Shown in pieces: positions 59,150-64,000 of a DNA stretch of 64,000 nt. Source of the stretch: Candidatus Gastranaerophilales bacterium. Its GTDB lineage: Bacteria; Cyanobacteriota; Vampirovibrionia; Gastranaerophilales; Gastranaerophilaceae. Position 1 is the stretch's first letter. Every line of letters starts with the position of its first letter. Where the stretch lies: positions 51,678 to 115,677 of the forward strand of contig JAFYOU010000014.1 of the NCBI GenBank assembly GCA_017560095.1. The letters run 5' to 3'. The position numbers and the translations under genes are program-made. Under the pieces are notes generated by a model. It was not told the DNA's origin. It worked only from the letters and a program-made list of their open reading frames with translations, and did not search any database.

Positions 59150-60724
59150 ATGAATATAGTATTAGCACAACTAAACCCAATTCCAGCAGATATCAATTAT
59201 AATAAAAAGAAAATTATCGAAGTCGTTAAAAACACACAAGCTGAACTTATAATTTTCCCTAAACACTTTATATATGGCTATCACAACTTTGATATGTTAG
59301 AAAAATTTTCTTTTATAAAAGATCAAATTAACTGCGCTATAGCCGAAATCCAAAAATACACTAAAAACTACCTTTTAATAAGCTCAATTGACGGAAATTA
59401 TTTAATCAATCAAAATGAAATAAAAAAAGTTGATGCTTTTGAATTAAATGGCGAGAGTTTTAAAATTATTGAAAATGAAAATATTGAAACAACAGCTACC
59501 AATCTAATTTATCTTGATTTAGCAATTTCAAAAACAAATAGTGAATATTTTAGGAATAAAAAACTAATTGAAATAGCGAAATCTCAAAATAAAAATCTAT
59601 ACTATTTAAATCAAATTGGCGCAATTGATGAATACGTTTATGACGGAATAAGCAGAATTATTAACAAAAATGGTGAAATCATTGCGCTAGCCAAAGCCTT
59701 TGAAGAAGACTTATTAACAATTGGAAAAATAGAAAAAAATGAATATCTAGCTCCTATAAACCTTGAAAGCTTTAGCTTAAATTATGAAAACGATTTAAAA
59801 AGAACTTATGAATCTACAATTCTTGCTATTAAAGATTATTTTTCAAAGAACAACTTCAAACAAGCTGTCTTAGGATTATCCGGCGGATTAGACTCAACTA
59901 TTTGTGCCGTATTACTAGCTGATGCACTAGGAGCCAAAAATATTCTTGGCGTTTCAATGCCATCAAAACTTACTTCTATTGAATCAAAATCTGATGGAAA
60001 AATTTTAGCAAATAATTTAGGTATAAATTATATCGAAGCACCAATTAAAAATTATCATCACACATTTTCAGAAGGTTTTGAAGAAATTTTTAAAGATACC
60101 TCAAAATATTGGTGTAATAGATACACTAATTCTTTTACACAAGACAATATTCAAGCTAGAAGCAGGGCAATGATTTTATGGGGAATAGCAAATGAATATG
60201 GGTCAACCCTCCCCATTGCAACGTCTGATAAATCGGAAACTTATATGGGTTACGCTACAATCAATGGTGACATGTCAGGTGGTTTTGCTCCAATTCTAGA
60301 TATCACAAAAACAAAATTATTTGCTCTTGCAAGATGGATGAATGAAAATCGTTCTCGAAAAAATGCAATTCCTGAATCAGTTATTCTAAAACCACCAGGG
60401 GCAGAACTTGCTATAGACCCAAACACAGGCGAAACTTTAAAAGCAGAAGACGCCTTAATGCCTTATGAATTTTTAGATGAAGTCATCTGGCGAATAGAAA
60501 ATCTTCATCAATCAATTAATAATATGATGCAAGAACAATTTTTATATGAGAAAAAGAATACAGTGAATAAAGAAACTAAAAAGCTTTGGCTTGAAAAATT
60601 CTTTAAAAGAATGAATTGCGCAATCTACAAATGGTATATTGCAGCACCAAGTCCAATAGTTGATAGTTACTCAATCAATAAAGCAATTTACAAACAACCT
60701 ATAGTTTCAAATATAAATTATTAA
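59150..60724 (+). CDS. nadE: NAD+ synthase with degenerate glutaminase domain
   Basis: Makes NAD+ from deamido-NAD, ATP and an amide donor. The synthetase domain (about 225-524) is intact: LGLSGGLDSTICAVLLADAL with the PP-loop, QARSRAMILWGIANE, ATSDKSETYMGYAT and PGAELAI. The N-terminal 220 residues align with the nitrilase-type glutaminase domain, but the catalytic Glu position is K38 (IIFPKHFIYGY), the CED-type nucleophile Cys segment is absent and the domain is shorter than usual. It probably uses free ammonia, or a separate amidase. Confidence 0.88.
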   Translation: MNIVLAQLNPIPADINYNKKKIIEVVKNTQAELIIFPKHFIYGYHNFDMLEKFSFIKDQINCAIAEIQKYTKNYLLISSIDGNYLINQNEIKKVDAFELNGESFKIIENENIETTATNLIYLDLAISKTNSEYFRNKKLIEIAKSQNKNLYYLNQIGAIDEYVYDGISRIINKNGEIIALAKAFEEDLLTIGKIEKNEYLAPINLESFSLNYENDLKRTYESTILAIKDYFSKNNFKQAVLGLSGGLDSTICAVLLADALGAKNILGVSMPSKLTSIESKSDGKILANNLGINYIEAPIKNYHHTFSEGFEEIFKDTSKYWCNRYTNSFTQDNIQARSRAMILWGIANEYGSTLPIATSDKSETYMGYATINGDMSGGFAPILDITKTKLFALARWMNENRSRKNAIPESVILKPPGAELAIDPNTGETLKAEDALMPYEFLDEVIWRIENLHQSINNMMQEQFLYEKKNTVNKETKKLWLEKFFKRMNCAIYKWYIAAPSPIVDSYSINKAIYKQPIVSNINY

Positions 60725-60743
60725 ATTTAAAAAGGAGAAAGCT

Positions 60744-61208
60744 ATGAAAAAAAGTTTATTAACATTGGCATTATGTTCATTTACTTTTGGGCTAGGTTTT
60801 GGTATGAACAACATTGCATTTTCAAATATAACACCTGCAAAAGTTGCTTATGTAAATGTTCCAAAACTACTAAATGCCTCTAAAACACTAAAAGCAGCGC
60901 AAGAAACTCAAGTAAAAGAAACAAAAGACATGTTAAAGTGGTATGACACAGCAAGTGCAGATATTCAAAAACAAACCACTGAAGCAGGAAAAAAAGCTTT
61001 AATTAAAAAATATGAAGCGCAATTAACACAAAAGAAAAAAACAATAAAAGAAACATATTCTAAAAAAGTAACTCAAGTAGATACACAATTAGATACAGCT
61101 ATTACAACAAAAGCTAAAGCCATGGGCTATGAGCTCGTATTAAGAAAGGATGCAGTCCTTTTTGGTGGTACAGATATCACGGCTGAAATTTTACCTTTGG
61201 TGAAATAA
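60744..61208 (+). CDS. OmpH/Skp-family periplasmic protein
   Basis: A 154-residue exported protein: signal peptide MKKSLLTLALCSFTFGLGFG, then AKVAYVNVPKLLNASKTLKA (the Skp beta strand and helix), a long coiled-coil hairpin rich in Lys and Gln, and a C-terminal strand with LRKDAVLFGGTDITAEIL, typical of OmpH proteins. Chaperoning of outer-membrane proteins is the expected role. AAAGGAG lies before the ATG. Confidence 0.85.
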   Translation: MKKSLLTLALCSFTFGLGFGMNNIAFSNITPAKVAYVNVPKLLNASKTLKAAQETQVKETKDMLKWYDTASADIQKQTTEAGKKALIKKYEAQLTQKKKTIKETYSKKVTQVDTQLDTAITTKAKAMGYELVLRKDAVLFGGTDITAEILPLVK

Positions 61209-61260
61209 TTTTGTAAAGTTAAGATTTGAAAATCTTTTATTAAATAAAAAATAAGTGTAA

Positions 61261-61285
61261 AAATCACTCTATATCGGAGTGATTT
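61261..61285 (+). terminator. Rho-independent terminator
   Basis: AAATCACTC-TATATCG-GAGTGATTT followed by T residues, about 50 bp after the OmpH-like gene. Confidence 0.8.
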
Positions 61286-61487
61286 TTATCTTTTAAAAAA
61301 TAATTAAAGAAATACACCAAAAACACTGTACCCATGCTTCAAAATTTATAGTAAAATGATAAAAATAAGAAAATTAGTTTATGGATAAGCTGAAGCATAT
61401 TTGTCATCGGCAAAACAATTTTCATGTAGGATTAAGAACAAATACGGGAATGCATTTTTTGGGGAAATGCGGCTTAGGAGGAATTTA

Positions 61488-63737
61488 ATGCAGAAGATTT
61501 CAAACGATATAAACACACAATCGCAAGCTCAGTCGCACAGCGTTGTGTCTGATGCAATCAAAGCTAGCAGCGAAAACCTTGTTAATATAATCAATTTTTC
61601 AAGACGAAACCTAAGCAACGTAACGATAATTAAAAAAGACGGAACAAAAGAAAAATATAATATCGAAAAAGTTGTAGAAGCTATTAAAAAATCTGCAACA
61701 AGAATGCTTGTAGAATTTTCAGAAAAAGAAATTAAAGATATTTGCGCTTTTGTTAACAAGTCTGTTTCAGATATGAATAAAGACGAAGTTGCAATCGCTC
61801 AAATGCACAATATTGTTGAATCTGCTCTTCAAGCGCTAAGTCCAGAAGTAGCTGAAAGCTACAGAAACTACAGAAATTATAAAACCGATTTTGTTCACAT
61901 GCTTGATAAAGTTTATCAAGAATCTCAAAGAATCATGTACATTGGTGATAAAGAAAACGCTAATGCTGATTCAACTTTAGTCTCTACAAAACGTTCATTA
62001 ATTTTCAATGAATTAAACAAAGAACTTTATAAAAAATTCTTCTTAACTGTTGAAGATAAACAAGCTATAAAAGAAGGCTATATCTACATCCATGATATGT
62101 CAGCAAGAAGAGACACAATGAACTGTTGCTTATTTGATGTTGCAACCGTTTTAAAAGATGGATTTGAAATGGGCAACATTTGGTACAATGAACCAAAAAG
62201 CCTTGATGTAGCATTTGATGTTATTGGCGATATCGTTATGGCTGCCGCAAGTCAACAATATGGCGGTTTTACCGTTCCTGAAGTTGATAAAATTCTAGCT
62301 CCATACGCTCAAAAAACATACGATAGACAATACGATAGATATATCTGTATGGGTCTTTCGTTTGAAAAAGCCAGAGAAGAAGCCATGAAAGACGTTCAAT
62401 CTGATTACGAACAAGGCTTCCAAGGCTGGGAATATAAATTCAATACTGTTGCTTCATCTCGTGGCGATTATCCATTTATCACAGTTACAACGGGTCTCGG
62501 AACAGATGAATTTGAAAAAATGGCCTCTATGGCATGTTTAAAAACTCGTGCTGGCGGTCAAGGCAAAAAGGAATGCAAAAAACCAGTATTATTCCCAAAA
62601 ATTGTATTCTTATATGATGAAGAAATCCATGGCGAAGGCAAAATCTCTTATGATTTATTCCAAGCAGGAGTTGAATGTTCAAAGAAAACAATGTATCCGG
62701 ATTGGTTAAGCATGTCAGGAGAAGGTTATGTTGCTTCTATGTATAAAAAATACAAAAGAGTAATTTCTCCAATGGGATGCCGTGCTTTTCTTTCTCCTTG
62801 GTTTGAAAAAGGTGGAGCAGAACCTGCAGATGAAAACGATAAGCCAATTTTTGTTGGTCGTTTCAACATTGGCGCAATCAGCTTGCACTTACCAATGATT
62901 TACGCTAAAGCAAAACAAGAATCTAAAGATTTTTATGAAGTTTTAGATTACTATATGAATTTAATTAGAAAAATTCACATCAGAACTTATGAATATCTAG
63001 GAGAAATGAGAGCTTCGGTTAACCCTCTTGCATATTGCGAAGGCGGCTTCTATGGTGGTCATTTAAGTCATAACGACAAAATTAAACCATTATTGAAATC
63101 TGCAACTGCTTCATTTGGCATTACTGCTCTAAATGAACTTCAAGAATTGCATAATGGTAAATCATTAGTTGAAGATGGCGAATTTGCCCTTGAAGTCATG
63201 AGATATATCAATAAAAAAGTTGATGAGTTCAAAAAAGAAGATGGTCACTTATACGCTCTTTATGGAACCCCAGCAGAAAATTTATGCGGACTTCAAGTTA
63301 AACAATTTAGAAAAAAATACGGCATAATTGGAGATGTTTCTGATAAACCATATGTTTCTAACTCATTCCACTGCCACGTATCCGAACAAATCAGCCCAAT
63401 TGAAAAACAAGATATTGAAGGCAGATTCTGGGATTTGATGAATGGTGGTAAAATCCAATATGTTAAATATCCTATTTCATACAATACAAAAGCCGTTGAA
63501 ACTTTAATTAGACGTGCTATGAAAAAAGGGTTCTATGAAGGTGTAAATCTTTCTTTATCATACTGTGATGACTGCGGACACCAAGAATTAAATATGGATG
63601 TTTGCCCTAAATGCGGATCTAAAAACTTAACCAAAATTGATAGGATGAATGGCTATTTAGCTTATTCAAGAGTCAAAGGTGATTCTCGTTTAGCAGATCA
63701 CAAAATGGAAGAAATTAAAGACAGGGTTTCTATGTAA
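61488..63737 (+). CDS. nrdD: Anaerobic (class III) ribonucleoside-triphosphate reductase
   Basis: Glycyl-radical enzyme making deoxyribonucleotides without oxygen. With ATG 61488, chosen for the AGGAGG 6 nt upstream, it has 749 residues. An ATP-cone (VTIIKKDGTKEKYNIEKVVE) is followed by the catalytic barrel (MNCCLFDVATVLKDGFEMGN, QQYGGFTVPEV) and a zinc site CDDC...CPKC. The glycyl radical loop reads RMNGYLAYS near the C-terminus. A GCATTT/AAATGC hairpin (61452-61470) lies just before the ribosome binding site. The activase nrdG is not in the window. Confidence 0.94.
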   Translation: MQKISNDINTQSQAQSHSVVSDAIKASSENLVNIINFSRRNLSNVTIIKKDGTKEKYNIEKVVEAIKKSATRMLVEFSEKEIKDICAFVNKSVSDMNKDEVAIAQMHNIVESALQALSPEVAESYRNYRNYKTDFVHMLDKVYQESQRIMYIGDKENANADSTLVSTKRSLIFNELNKELYKKFFLTVEDKQAIKEGYIYIHDMSARRDTMNCCLFDVATVLKDGFEMGNIWYNEPKSLDVAFDVIGDIVMAAASQQYGGFTVPEVDKILAPYAQKTYDRQYDRYICMGLSFEKAREEAMKDVQSDYEQGFQGWEYKFNTVASSRGDYPFITVTTGLGTDEFEKMASMACLKTRAGGQGKKECKKPVLFPKIVFLYDEEIHGEGKISYDLFQAGVECSKKTMYPDWLSMSGEGYVASMYKKYKRVISPMGCRAFLSPWFEKGGAEPADENDKPIFVGRFNIGAISLHLPMIYAKAKQESKDFYEVLDYYMNLIRKIHIRTYEYLGEMRASVNPLAYCEGGFYGGHLSHNDKIKPLLKSATASFGITALNELQELHNGKSLVEDGEFALEVMRYINKKVDEFKKEDGHLYALYGTPAENLCGLQVKQFRKKYGIIGDVSDKPYVSNSFHCHVSEQISPIEKQDIEGRFWDLMNGGKIQYVKYPISYNTKAVETLIRRAMKKGFYEGVNLSLSYCDDCGHQELNMDVCPKCGSKNLTKIDRMNGYLAYSRVKGDSRLADHKMEEIKDRVSM

Positions 63738-63752
63738 AAACGAAGTGAAGCA

Positions 63753-63783
63753 CAAAAATTAGGCGCCTTGTGGCGCCTTTTTT
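63753..63783 (+). terminator. Rho-independent terminator of nrdD
   Basis: AGGCGCC-TTGT-GGCGCCT core (63761-63778) with flanking CACAAAAA/TTTTTTGTG, about 20 bp after the stop. Confidence 0.92.
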
Positions 63784-63800
63784 GTGCAAACGAGCAATAG

Positions 63801-64000
63801 GATGTGAGAGTGTGATGTCAAAGCGTTGAGCTTTGACAGACAACTCGACACTGGACTATGGCGACGTAAGAATTTACGAAAGTAAATTCCACAGGAGCAA
63901 AAGGCGTAAGCCGGAGTGAAAACGTTAAGAAAATGCCATTGCGTTGAGCGATGGCATTTTTAGTTGCAACTATCGATAGGCGACGTAAGAATTTACGAAA
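63801..64000 (+). repeat. Multi-hairpin non-coding element with 22-bp direct repeat
   Basis: Four compact hairpins occur in 150 bases: TGTCAAAGC-GTTGA-GCTTTGACA (63816-63838), GAATTTAC-GAAA-GTAAATTC (63870-63889), GGC-GTAA-GCC (63903-63912) and AAAATGCCATTGC-GTTGA-GCGATGGCATTTT (63930-63960). A 22-bp sequence beginning GGCGACGTAAG recurs at 63860 and 63979, and the second copy reaches the window edge, so the unit of about 119 bp may continue. No protein frame is present. Confidence 0.6.

Noticed and set aside
61261-61285. CACTCTATATCGGAGTG considered as an NrdR box upstream of nrdD
   Set aside because: It is a hairpin followed by a T run just after the OmpH-like gene and about 200 bp from nrdD. 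A terminator explains it better, and no second box is found.

Overview
The window is AT-rich bacterial DNA (by eye around 30% GC), almost fully coding, in short operons on both strands separated by clear Rho-independent hairpins. The gene set fits a fermentative, anaerobic, didermal relative of the Cyanobacteria, most likely a gut Vampirovibrionia/Melainabacteria (Gastranaerophilales-like) genome. Support for this includes a minC-minD-minE cluster, an SLH-domain envelope protein, TolC- and OmpH/Skp-type proteins, a D-lactate dehydrogenase-family enzyme, pyruvate kinase, and an anaerobic (class III) ribonucleotide reductase. No respiratory or photosynthetic gene is present. The taxonomic call is inference from gene content, not from a marker tree.

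Layout. 1-4933 (minus): deoC (cut by the window edge), D-2-hydroxyacid dehydrogenase, a dicarboxylate/amino acid symporter and glyS. 5082-12266 (plus): a TonB-C-like membrane protein, a ParA/CooC-like ATPase, folD, alr, gcvT, gcvH and gcvPA. This run ends in a perfect inverted repeat that contains the ribosome binding site of a small Cys-rich protein. 12612-16864: a lipoprotein with an XPT repeat tail, an axial-like coiled-coil protein and a histidine-kinase-like ATPase. 16946-18636: metW and metX. 18768-22664: a degenerate HD-GYP protein, a leader/TM protein, an XRE regulator and a YtxH-DUF948-YtxH operon.

22665-26773 is a disturbed stretch. It holds a decayed coding remnant, tRNA-Asn followed by a structured insertion in a duplicated tRNA 3' end, a frameshifted ART-like gene, pyk, and the broken remains of an M48 peptidase and an MFS transporter meeting head to head. 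26775-29949 holds three unusual single genes: a protein with six tandem HTH units, a serine acetyltransferase-like protein with an odd leader, and a membrane-anchored R-S-E mono-ADP-ribosyltransferase candidate.

30052-38362: UDG-like protein, membrane protein, acyl-ACP thioesterase, a periplasmic-binding/TolC fusion, acyl-CoA/ACP ligase, a sugar-type acetyltransferase and a DUF3137-like protein. 38467-41479: rplI, then minE, minD and minC. 41693-45844: an 84-residue leader protein with a strong promoter, glyA, a WecA/TagO-like transferase and a DegT aminotransferase. 45976-53231: frameshifted AAA+ ATPase, tyrS, an octameric-type membrane protein, an unknown leader protein, a GGDEF protein and a class A beta-lactamase-like protein. 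53321-63737: SLH protein, infC (AUU start), a ruvC/membrane protein/mtnA operon, a polytopic membrane protein, nadE, an OmpH-like protein and nrdD. The final 200 bases are a run of small hairpins containing a 22-bp direct repeat.

The most interesting cross-cutting signal is a short N-terminal leader carrying a V/I-S-F-K/G motif, shared by at least six otherwise unrelated proteins in the window and more loosely by a seventh. It may be a lineage-specific sorting or secretion tag. The HTH-array protein carries it, and the ADP-ribosyltransferase candidate lies two genes away.
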